64,000 bases of DNA, taken from NCBI RefSeq assembly GCF_001949145.1, contig NW_019091588.1:312818-376817 (forward strand). Direction: 5' to 3'. The notes under the pieces are model-generated. The model saw only the letters and a program-made list of their open reading frames with translations. It was not told the DNA's origin and searched no databases. Every line of letters begins with the position of its first letter. Position 1 is the stretch's first letter. Source of the DNA: Acanthaster planci (Eukaryota > Echinodermata > Asteroidea > Valvatida > Acanthasteridae). Position numbers and translations under genes: made by a program. Shown one piece after another: positions 33,705 to 43,502 of this stretch.

Positions 33705-34860
33705 TTGAATCTTTTCAACCTAGTTTTCTTTATTTGGAGATGATGTTCAAACATGTTTGATACAGTTTTTAGGAATTTGGACTCTTTATTGTCCCGAATA
33801 TACTGATGTCTGGGTCAAATATGGTTTTAAACCACTGTGCAGTGAAACCTGGGATGGATTTTCAACTACTGGTTTCTATTGGCACTTCCTGGATTCTGTG
33901 ACTTACTTCTGTGTCCGAACTTTCAGATTTCAGAGACAGGAGTATGTTGGTTGTCACATTGTCGCTTCGCCAGATAAATCACTACGGAGGTACGCTCTTC
34001 CTATGCCTTTGTCTCCTCAAAATACAGTCATTGTTATGAACATTGGACGTCGAGATTAACCCAAAGGTAATCCACATCTCGGAGCCAACAACTCCTTTAA
34101 TGAATACATATGCTTGCTCTTAGAGAAAGATATCACGCAGTACCGGTAGAATGCACACTTCATCACAATGTATCAGAGTCAGTTCCTTAGGTACCAGAAG
34201 ACCTACTCTGTGCATTGCTGTCCCTTCCTTCACATGGAACATCTAGCTGCTGTTGTCCTGCGCCAGACCCCCTCACCTTCAGGTCTTAGTCGCAGACAAC
34301 CCTTTTCTTCTTCTTCCAACAGGCTAGAGTGGCTTGTAAGTCCAACATGCCCCTCTCTATTAACCTTACTCCCGGCAATTCTGTCACAAAATGGCCAGGA
34401 AAGACCCTTCTCTTAATGTTGTTCAGGCCTTCTTAACCCTGAAGTCTGACTTTCCTAGATCCCTAATATCCGTAACATCTACATTAGCAGCAAACAGTTC
34501 CCCACTACTCAAGGCACGAAGAAGAGTATACATTGCAGTTGGTTCAATTCAGACACCAAAAAGTGCAATAACCGATTCTTTTCTTCTGTGAGACTTGAAA
34601 CTGCATTTTTCAATCATACTTAGTAACTGTCTACTGTCACAGTTTACCTAATTTGCTCCGCCATCGACTCACATGACTCCAGGTATTTCCTTCCTGATGT
34701 GTCCTTTCTAATGTTTTTTCCTAATACTGAGTCCATGTCTGGCTGGGAATCACAACGAGCATATTCCTATCTTGATGATAGATGGCCTTTTATCCCTTTT
34801 ATGTCTTTTTGTATTCTGTAGCCATCCCACAACCTAGACTGGTGCTACTCTGCATACATT
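33705..34860. other. Unassigned sequence leading into DIRS copy 4
   Basis: A plus frame at 33757-34059 (100 codons) and others at 34168-34416 and 34391-34591 look more coding-like than background but match no family that I can name. The last 30 bp ('acctagactggtgctactctgcata') match 5868-5892, just before the complementary region of DIRS copy 1. The 3' part is therefore probably the internal DIRS region. Confidence 0.35.
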
Positions 34861-34957
34861 GTGACTTTTTGGGTAGGTAGAGCACCGTAGACTCCTCCCC
34901 CACAGTAGTGTGGGTCAAGTCTACTAGAGAACACCTACCCAGACAGTCCTCTCCCGC
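34861..34957. repeat. DIRS internal complementary region, copy 4
   Basis: Same layout as 5896-5990. The reverse complement of a left terminus ('gggtaggtagagcaccgtag') is followed by the reverse complement of a right terminus ('gtctactagagaacacctac'). This second, diverged example confirms that the arrangement is a structural feature of the family and not a local rearrangement. Confidence 0.8.
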
Positions 34958-35172
34958 CCGTCCTCCCCACTTGGCTATGACATTCCTAGTCATTTCGAAA
35001 AGGACGAAGATGGCAGCATGACCGCAGTGCAGACCTTATAGTGGGAGGTCAAGGGGCACCATGGATGATCAAATCTTTCCAGCGAATAGCTATATACGCA
35101 TGGGAAATTTGCATGTATAGTGACTGTTTAGGTAGGTATTCTCAAGTAGACCCAGACTACTGTGAGGGAGGA
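34958..35172 (+). repeat. DIRS right inverted terminal repeat, copy 4
   Basis: Matches 5991-6210 in the same orientation: 'gtgggaggtcaaggggcacc' at 35040, 'gcatgggaaatttgcatgta' at 35099 and 'gactgtttaggtaggtattc' at 35121. It ends near 'tgtgagggaggatc'. Confidence 0.78.
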
Positions 35173-36307
35173 TCGTACATGTGCATGTACATGTATGTAC
35201 AGTCCATGTGCACGCATACACTAAGCTGGAGCGACGGCGCTGCATGTGCAGTGGTTCACTGCACTCGGTCACCTTTGAGGTTCAGGGTCAGGCTTATCTG
35301 GTTCAGAGGACTTATTGCGAAAGATGTGGGATCCATATGCACACTCTCAATGCATTATTACCATGAAAAGGAAAAAACAAAGCAAGAAGAGCGAAAACCT
35401 TTGCATAAAGACTAAACAAGACATCCAATAAGGGGTGAAAGTGATATGAAAGCTAATCTACACTGAACAGAAATGACATAGCAAGACACAAATGATATAG
35501 AGAGGCTATTTGGGGCTTGAAAGAAGGGTGGTTGGGTGGGTGGGTGGGTGAGAACTGGACATGATGAAGTAATCTAAGATCCTTCACAATAAGTTCATGT
35601 AACAGAATGCAAGCACAAGCATATGGCGCAAGTGAAGACCCTGATACTCAGAAAGCTCTATAGAGATGCCCATCAATGATTTTATTGAATGGGAATAGGA
35701 CACACATATACAGCATGAGGTACACACCCAAATTTCACGGATGCTTTCATTAATTCACCGTTCATTCAACCAAGAGAAACTGAATTTCAACTCCATTTGA
35801 TTTTCATTGGTAGCCAACCAAATGTCCACCAAATGTACACTATATGCCTAATTATCTCCAAATTATCATTTTTTAAAATCTAAAGGTGCTAATTGGTATC
35901 TTACAAGATCAAAGTCAGTCTTAGAAGTTTTGGAAAATGATACGCAGAGTTCCAGTTTAATATGAAGAACATGCCATATGTGTATGGCCTGATGTTTGAC
36001 ATCCCTCATGTCCCTGAAATATTCCTTATTGTCATACCCTGTCTTGGATACTGTTCGTTTATTGGCCCAGAATGATCACATGACGGGGCAACAAACCTGC
36101 GTATCACACTCACCATGAGACATTTCATTCTACTGGTGGTGCATGCACGCACACACGTAAAATACAAAAGCGCAAAATACAAGAGTGCCCCTCAGCTTTG
36201 CTTCGGGGCACTATACATCCCTCGTGTGTTCAAGACCTCATATCCTTCACTACAGTATGATATGCATGCTGTTAAATCTTAAGTACCCATAGATGTATGT
36301 ACTTTAA
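35173..36307. other. Intronic DNA with a G-quadruplex motif, no gene
   Basis: No coding region is supported. A strong G-quadruplex motif lies at 35534-35549. A small hairpin, agtgcccc ... ggggcact, sits at 36184-36212. Confidence 0.45.
35534..35549 (+). other. G-quadruplex-forming motif
   Basis: GGGTGGGTGGGTGGGT is four runs of three guanines with single-base loops, the arrangement that gives very stable parallel quadruplexes. Another GGG run lies just upstream at 35526-35528. Whether it matters for transcription through this intron is unknown. Confidence 0.8.
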
Positions 36308-36668
36308 CCATATGCTGCCAGTGAGCCCCTGGAGAAATCTGTCATTGTTTTGAAAGATAATACCACTGTTTGTGGCATTCAGCATGGGCGGATTACCACG
36401 GGGAACAATAGCACTCCAGCGCTCCAGTGATGAGCGACACCTGCAAAATCTGGGCTCTTTTTACAAGGCGGCAGGCCTGGCTGAAATAGTCGGGCATCAT
36501 TAGATGTTGCCTTTCGAATTAGAGTAGCCTCCAGAGTCATTTCTGTGTGTGTAAACGTCTAGTAAATGAAGCTATGAATTTGTAAAGAATTTTTAAAATA
36601 GAAGAAAACGATTAAAAACCACACAGCCCAGCAGAATCAACATGAATAAATGGCCTGGCAGGAACTGG
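36308..36668 (-). mobile_element. piggyBac MITE, copy e, beside a host exon
   Basis: It is flanked by TTAA at 36304-36307 and 36669-36672. The left terminus CCATATGCTGCCAG and right terminus CTGGCAGGAACTGG are the family's inverted ends. The body matches copy c in the same orientation ('gctctttttacaaggc.gcaggc.tggctgaaa' at 36454 and 53516). At 361 bp it is shorter than copies b and c because of internal deletions. Its right edge lies 47 bp before the acceptor of the exon at 36720. Confidence 0.85.
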
Positions 36669-36719
36669 TTAACACAGTAACACATTCTCAAGGGTACTGT
36701 TTTCTTTACTCTGTGACAG

Positions 36720-37007
36720 AAACTTCGACAACAGCTACGTAAGCAAGGGAGCCGCCAGTCTAGTGGCAGTACACAACGTGCCTCTCCTGTACATGCTAAT
36801 CATTCCACAGCAACCACCTACACAGCACCATCTGGCAGCCCAGCAGCACCACTAAATCAGCCTTTACCTCGATCTCCTGCCATTCCTGTCCCCAATAATG
36901 CCTTGAAGGCACCTGCCCCTAAGATCCGTGGAAGTGTGGAGGGATTAAATCAAGAGATTGAGAGGCTGGTGTTGCAAGGAGTACGACGAGAAGTTGATAC
37001 AGATAAG
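36720..37007 (+). CDS. FAM117-like: FAM117-like gene, internal exon (B)
   Basis: This 288-bp exon encodes 96 residues in phase 0/0. It starts KLRQQLRKQGSRQSSGS and ends shortly after GSVEGLNQEIERLVL. Both blocks are hallmarks of FAM117A/B and GLCCI1 (KLRQQLQ, and SVEGLNQEIE), separated as in the vertebrate proteins by a proline-rich, low-complexity linker. The acceptor is tttactctgtgacag with a good pyrimidine tract; the donor is aag|gtaatg. The first residue directly continues the LKE end of exon A, 30.2 kb upstream; relative to vertebrates, two residues (IA) appear to be missing at that junction. The exon lies 47 bp from a piggyBac MITE. Confidence 0.9.
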
Positions 37008-39765
37008 GTAATGCACAATATATGGGCACGCACCCTTATACAGCTATGCTTCCTTATACTTGGGATATTTCCTTTGTTCTCGTGTACAAAACTCCCACAC
37101 AACATGAAAAAATTTTCAAATCACTCCCATTTGAACCAGATTCACTTTCCTACTTTAGGAATTCGACCGAACGTCGCTTATTTAAAATACTTCATTTTTC
37201 GACAGATGAATAGCGCTTAAAGATTCCTACTTTTTGAGTAAATTTGAAATATCTATTTACCCACAAGATAAAAACTCGCCTTGTGGGGTACCTTCCATTG
37301 TTCAAGTCCCTCTATACATGTTCAGGATAGTGCTACATATTTACTTGTCACTGATTCTCCCAATTACAGGGTATTCCCAATACAGTGTGCCAAGTGGTTG
37401 TCAAGGAGAGGCCATTTTACCTGCTGTTATTTGCATCATAATTCAAGTTATTATTTGATTTTGAAGATTTAATTTCTCCCATTGACTTTGTACACATTTT
37501 GAAACCCATTGACTTTGTACATATATAAGTGCAATTTTGCGTAAACGTTTGCGCATGTCTGTATGTTGCGCGATCAGCTGACCTGCGTGATCGGTCGATG
37601 CAAGCACTGTCGCACAGTCTTATTGCATACATGTAATTTCTAGATAATTTGTCTAGAAGGTTGTGAAAAAAATCGTGTGAAATATCAAGGGGAATTAACT
37701 CTGAGATTTCGTGTTATCAGGCCTCAACCAATTTTTACTCTCATTACAAATCATCCGTGCATGTATCAACCATTTGCGCGGTCTTGCATCGACACATGGA
37801 TTCGATCAGGACGATATTTTCGACCGACCCATGTTTTTTCAGGTCCTCTTGGGACTTCCTGGACCTGAAATTACACCAATTGAGTTCTTAATGGGTTTTG
37901 CTTGATCAGAGGATTCCAAGATAGTCCCATAAAAGCTGAACTGAAACCAAATTCATGCACTGGCGCAAGAGCTTGCAAAAGGAGTTGACACTGAATAGGC
38001 ATGATCATGATCGTGCCCAAGGGTGCAACGAGTCCAAGAGCTACACGTAGTGTGGTGGGCAGGTGGGTTTGGAAGCTGGACGGATGGATGAAGTGCTGGA
38101 ACTGGTTCTGGTAGGAAAAAGTGTACGCATTACCAGTACAAACATGCTGTAACAATTGTAAGTTACCGTCTTTTCTTTCTGTGCTAAGTCTGGACAGTGA
38201 TGTTAGGGAAAGAGAACTCAGTCAAATTAGCTCTGAATTTGCATTAACGTATCCCGAGAAACTTGAACTCTACAAATGGCCTTTTTTAACATTTCGATAT
38301 GGTCACCTTATGTCCAAATGATGAAAAAGGCCATTAACAGTGATTATATGTAACTAGTCCTACGTGTTCAGCACAATCCAGTGATCAACTTGCACATATT
38401 CCTTACATGTAACTCCCTCCTGTGTACATTATTCAATGGTTTTAGAATGATGGATTTTATTCAAAGGCAAGTCAAATCAGGATGGAGCACAATACATGTA
38501 CTTAATGTACATTTGCAAGTTTTACGATTGTGCTGAACATAGGCAGTCCCTCATGGTGCATACCGTATTTCAAAACCTTGCCCCCTGAGGACAAAACATG
38601 TTATTAGGGGTTCACGGTACCTGTGTAAATATCTAAAAATGTATGAAATTCGAATGTACATATAGACCTATGGTTATATATACATGTTGATGTACCGTAA
38701 GCTGATTTCACGGAATAGCTGAATTTCCATATTTTACTTCATTTGCATACATGTACATAGGCATCCTTCATGCTAGAAGTCAACGTCATTGCAGTTACAT
38801 GTAGATCAGATGCACGGCTGTCCATGACAAAGGAAACTGCTGTACAACAAAGCAAGGAAATTAATAGGTAATGGTGAAAAAGCCTACTGTTGCACTGACA
38901 TACAAACAGATCGCCAGTTCTGATTAATGCAGTCATGAAGCCAAGTATGTGTGTGGGTAGGTGTGTAGGTGGGGGGCATCCACAAATGGTTCCCTCATCA
39001 ACATCCGTATGCCCAGTACCCCACTTTAAATTCAGGTCTCAATGTAGTCCTCAGCGTAATCCCAAGGTTGCTATGCCAGTGAATACACATGCACATGTGC
39101 AAGCGCTGTATTTGTATTTGTGTTCAAGTTCTGACATCAGTTTTTCCATGCATCAACACATTTACTGCTGCTCCTGACATGGCTAATTTTGATAAATGCA
39201 GTCATGAAGCAAAGCAAGAAGAGATACCCATGCATGTACTAATTTATCAACATCCATGTGTCCAGTCCCCCACTGTAACATTCCTGCTCATATGTAGTGA
39301 AGTGATATTAAAGATTTTTTCGATGCATGAACATATAACTGACGCTCAGTGAATTGATATTTTCCTGTTTTTAGATGACACAGAAGAAGTTTTTATCAGC
39401 ACATACATGAAGGAAGTCTTTCGACATGTTGGTGTGATCAATGGAAATGCATTTTGTACCAAGACTGTTCTACAGAAAGACTTAAATACCATGATTTTCT
39501 GAAAAAAACTGAACCAATAAGACATGAGATATAGAAACATATGTTATGTGCACATGTCCCTGGCATGTTTTAGTCAAGATTACTGCAGAAATTGTGAACA
39601 CAGATTTCGGATGCATTATGCAAAGTTTTCAGCGGTCACAAGATCCTGATATTTTAAAGGTGTTCCCATGTCTTCATTAGTATGTACATGTAGGGCAAAA
39701 AAACTTTACCAGTATTTATATAATATACATTAGTGAAATGTCCTAACCAGTTTGGTGCAGGATCC
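37008..39765. other. Start of a 13.8-kb intron; no gene, tandem duplications
   Basis: No coding region is supported. 'cccattgactttgtaca' occurs twice at 37478-37522 and again at 48661. A tandem duplication of about 270 bp covers 38926-39345 and is listed separately. Many TACATGTA motifs are present. Confidence 0.45.
38926..39345. repeat. Diverged tandem duplication, about 270-bp period
   Basis: 'aatgcagtcatgaagc.aag' at 38926 recurs at 39197. 'tcatcaacatccgtatgcccagt' at 38996 corresponds to 'ttatcaacatccatgtgtcc' at 39243. 'catgcatcaacacatt' corresponds to 'gatgcatgaacatata'. Two copies, diverged, non-coding. Confidence 0.65.
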
Positions 39766-39955
39766 TTTTTCACCCATAGGTACCCCCACGCGGGATTTCT
39801 TTTTACATTTTAAACACAAAGGAGCAAATTGAAACTGCTGGCATTAGTTTTCAGTGTGTGGGTGTTTTTCACCCAAATATAGCTGCGTGTGGGATATTTT
39901 TTTAATCTAATAACAGTAAAGAACAAATTGCAACTGTTGGTTGCAATTAGTTTTT
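39766..39955. repeat. Diverged tandem duplication, about 103-bp period
   Basis: 'tttcaccca' near 39766, followed by a 'cgcgggat' block and 'gagcaaattgaaactgctgg', is repeated from 39868 with 'tttcacccaa', 'gtgtgggat' and 'gaacaaattgcaactgttgg'. Non-coding. Confidence 0.6.
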
Positions 39956-40124
39956 TTAATATTTATGACAATTTTGTTCAATAAAAGCTTCATGTGATTA
40001 ATAAAATGTTAATGCAATTGATGAATAAAATGTTACAATTGAAGAAAACATTCTGTAAGGTATCTCATGAGTTTTACTCACATTATTTTTGAAGACTGCA
40101 TGCATCAGGTGAGAGCAAGTTTAG

Positions 40125-40620
40125 GAATCCTTCGTATGAAAATCCTTGAAACATGGATGGACACACAAAGCATTGCCGCAGGTGTCGTACTGGTATCGTG
40201 ATTCACACCGAATGCCGTGTTTCTTGCAAACATCGCACGGCTTGGTTGGATTGGTCTTTTTCGCAGTAGGTAGCTCAAAAAAGTGGTGTCCTTGAAATCG
40301 AATTGCTCCAGGAAGTGATCTCGGGCATTGTCATGATCTATACTCCAGTAACGCTACTGTATCCAAGATTTCCTGAATAAGTGACTGTTTGAATTGAAGA
40401 ACAGACATCTTTCCCGAGGTGGCAGTGCAGAAGATAGCTGTTGATGATGGCCAAGTCTAAAAGATAGTAGAACACCTTCTTATACCACTTGATATGCTTT
40501 CTAGCTGATTTGCATGTTGAAGGTAGCTGATCAGAAAAGTTTGTACCTTCCATTCCTCTTTTGTAATCTATCACACACTTGCAGAAGAGCCAAAGAAGTT
40601 TCATTCCCATTGCTCATCGC
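40125..40620 (-). pseudogene. Second piggyBac transposase C-terminal fragment
   Basis: The minus-strand frame 40610-40338 holds CVIDYKRGMEGTNFSDQL (the family's YNxxMGGVDxxDQL box, altered), then KWYKKVFYYLLDLAIINSYL. A frameshift follows. In another frame the cysteine-rich C-terminal domain reads CDVCKKHGIRCESRYQ and then CGNALCVHPCFK (about 40250-40145). It differs strongly from the fragment at 11798-12415, so it comes from a different piggyBac lineage. No terminal repeats were identified for it, and the catalytic core is missing. Confidence 0.8.
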
Positions 40621-41999
40621 CCCTTATGCCTATTGAAATTGATCATGTATGTTGTAGAAATTCATATAAATTTGCTCGTTTCACCTTTACAGTGATCTGT
40701 AGCTTCAATGTAAATAAATGCAGTCCAGAGAAGGAGTGTGTTTTTACAGTGTGTGACGAAGATACACTGTATGAAAGAAATGCACAGATATGTGAATAGA
40801 CGTAAGTACAGTGTACATGTACATAATCATGACATGTCAGAAAACACGTCATGAATGCATGTAGCATTCTTTGATTTTCATCTGTCTCGAATTTGAAGCT
40901 GAGGAACCTGCACAAAGGTGAAAATACGCAGTACGAAAGAATGTATGAGCCTAAGGAACAACATGGACAGGGTCACTGGTATATATTTTAAATGCGTGTC
41001 AACACGTACATTTCTACATGTACATGTACAATGCACCCGTACATAATTTAGACATGTAAAAACTCACATGCCCAGTACATGTACATATCGTTGAGTCATA
41101 AATTCTTTATGAATGTATAAATGCATATGTACATATCTAGGGATGTGTTTACGGTGCAGGATGAAGATATGAAAGTGATGTACAAATGTAAATACATATA
41201 TATGAACAGGGTACATATTCGTAATTTAGACATATCAGGAAATAAAATGTACATGTCATGTACGTCATTATACATGTATGCACAGTAGTCTTTTTTAAGA
41301 GTTTGACCCATAATTTCCTGAAAAAGATTTTGCATTAACAGTGAAAAATTTTGCAATTGAGGCCACCAACAAGGTGAAAGTAGGGTCCAAGTGAGAAGAC
41401 ATGTAAGAAACTGCGAGAAGAGCTACCGAAAGGGGAGTCCATTTTTGCGAAACATACTGTAGAATATCCAGAGGTAAATCGAAAGATGTTCATACACAGG
41501 TACGCTCAATGGTTGTGCTGGGAAATGCGCATTCAGTCATGATCGCACATTAATGGGCATTGTTGTATGGTGATTTGCTTCAGCGGGTATGCTCGCGATT
41601 GGGTGGTTTGATTTTAAGCCAATTATTTGTGGCGTGGAGCAAACAACGTGATGACAAAGCTCTCATATCGCGTCTGCTAAAGTTCCAAGATGGAGTTCAG
41701 CCCTCTACACTCTCATCTTGTGCCGGAAAAGGCAGTTTTTAGCCCCCTTAGAGCTGCTGTAATATCTCCACCCAACATGTCAACTAACATTCGCCATTTT
41801 CGCCTCGAAAGCCGATGCAGAGCCGTCAATCCATGACAAGAAAGAGGCTATTTGAGCATCGTCAGATTCCCGCTTGAGGTCAGCTTCCGCGAAAACGCAG
41901 AAAGAAACTGCTCTTTGAAAAATATCCATCACTGGTGCCCACCGTTGTCGACATTCTAACACAGCATAGTTTTGCTGCTCACAGACAGCTGTCAGAATC
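40621..41999. other. Intronic DNA, TACATGTA-rich; no gene assigned
   Basis: The motif TACATGTACATG and close variants are especially dense at 40815-41280. From about 41540 the sequence is less AT-rich; a plus frame (41560-41742) and a minus frame (41780-42001) of unknown meaning lie directly before the DDE transposase and may be part of that element. Confidence 0.4.
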
Positions 42000-43502
42000 A
42001 TGGTCCTCCGTTGTTGTTTTAGTGCTCATCAGCTGCAAGAAGAGGTTGTGAAGAAAATAGCCGAGCTCAAGAAACGCATCAGCACAAGCACATTGCGACA
42101 GCTTTTTGTCCCACCAAATCATTCCAACAAAGCCAGCATTAGATATCAGTCTGTCGTCGATGCCAAAGGTTGGAGTCAAGAAAAATGACATCGGCAATAC
42201 CCACAAGGCCTCTCACTTTTGCCGCACTTCCGTCAACTATGCACTGCAAATGGCTGCATGTTTTCACAGTGAAGTTTCCAGCTGGTCAGTGGATGACAAG
42301 AATAAATTGCTTTTTGGAAGTGGTCCGTGCGTAGATAGGAGAATGGCCTTAAAAATGTTTTTCCAGAAGCATGAAAACGTGCAATACCCAGACCACAATT
42401 TTGCAACAGGTTACAAGGTCATCCTCAGCGGAAACATGCAACTTCTCCACTGCGAGGTCACTACTCCAAGGGAGAGGTCCCGGTCAGTGAGTCCAGAAAG
42501 AAAACCACCTGTCAAAGCTAACGGCACTAATGCGCAAGAAAGTCCTCTGCCTCATCAAGCCACGTCTTGATCAAAAAGCTTGTACCGTACAGATGAATTG
42601 GGCCGCCTGCACTACAAGTACCCGAGAACTGGGCTGCTAACTGTTTGTCTGCGACGAAACAAAATTTTCAAGGCATCGGTGTATAATCACAACACCGACC
42701 TGCTTCCTCTCATCAGAGAGAAACATGAAAAACACGGGAAACATGACGCTGTGATTTTGTCCGACAATGGTCCTGACTGGTGAAAGGATAGCGTGAAGAC
42801 AGTCATGATGATGGGACGACTCTGGCGTGACTTGTGCTTGGATTACCTTTGCATCACATTGTTCGCTCCTGGAGACAGCAGGTTCAACATGATCGAACAT
42901 AGTTGGGCTTCCTTGACCATGTGGTTGACTGGTCTACAATTGGCTGCAACTTTGAAGGGGGAGGATATTGTGCCAGACGAAAAGGATGCTGCTATCCTTG
43001 ACTAGGCGATGATGTGCACCACTGTTTTCTGTGGCAATGAAGTCAACCTCACAGCAGAACTACAGGGATAAATCTCTGGTTGTAGAACTCAGCGACGCCA
43101 GTTCTACCAAGATCCGTACCACACTAACCCTATCTGTACTTGCAGAGGAGTACAGATTTCTGGCTAGACACTTGGTTCAACGGAGATTCACGCTTGAATT
43201 CATCAATTGTGAGGATTGCCACTGTCACCACTGCACAAGGAATCCTGTCCATGCCATAGTACATGACATTTCTATGTGAATATGGTGGCAGTAGGGCGTC
43301 TCGGCGTCACGAAGGCCATTATGAGACTTGGTGCAAGTTGGCATCTCAAGCATTTTCGGGAAAGCTGGAGAAAGTAGCACTTGATCATGGACTTTACAAC
43401 ACACTCAAAGGAGATCACACATGCAGCAACGAGTGTCGCAAGGTCTTCCAGTCTATAGCTGACAGGGAATGCCACAGGAGACTTGTGCATACATGCACAT
43501 GA
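42000..43502 (+). pseudogene. DDE-type transposase with C-terminal zinc fingers, lightly damaged
   Basis: The main frame (42106-43005) is interrupted by only two internal stops (42568-42570 and 42781-42783). An upstream frame (42000-42188) joins it through a frameshift near 42170. Candidate catalytic residues are an aspartate in SVDDKNKLLFG (42292-42297), an aspartate in ILSDNGPDW (42763-42765), and a glutamate in FNMIEHSWA (42895-42897), in the order and context of a DDE/RNase-H-fold transposase. A basic serine/proline linker RERSRSVSPERKPP lies between. Further frames to 43502 carry FLCEYGG and VFQSIADRECHRRLVH, which look like C2H2 fingers, the latter with a changed cysteine. I recall similar proteins from marine invertebrates but cannot name the superfamily. 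AATAAA follows at about 43590. No terminal inverted repeat was identified. Confidence 0.6.

Noticed and set aside
34030-34070. DVEINPK in one frame, resembling a 2A-like DVExNPGP peptide of LINE leaders
   Set aside because: The essential NPGP ending is absent and a stop lies a few codons upstream; the match is short enough for chance.
36184-36212. Hairpin agtgcccc ... ggggcact, terminator-like
   Set aside because: No T-run follows and the genome is eukaryotic; a transcription terminator call would be meaningless. It may be part of an unknown repeat.
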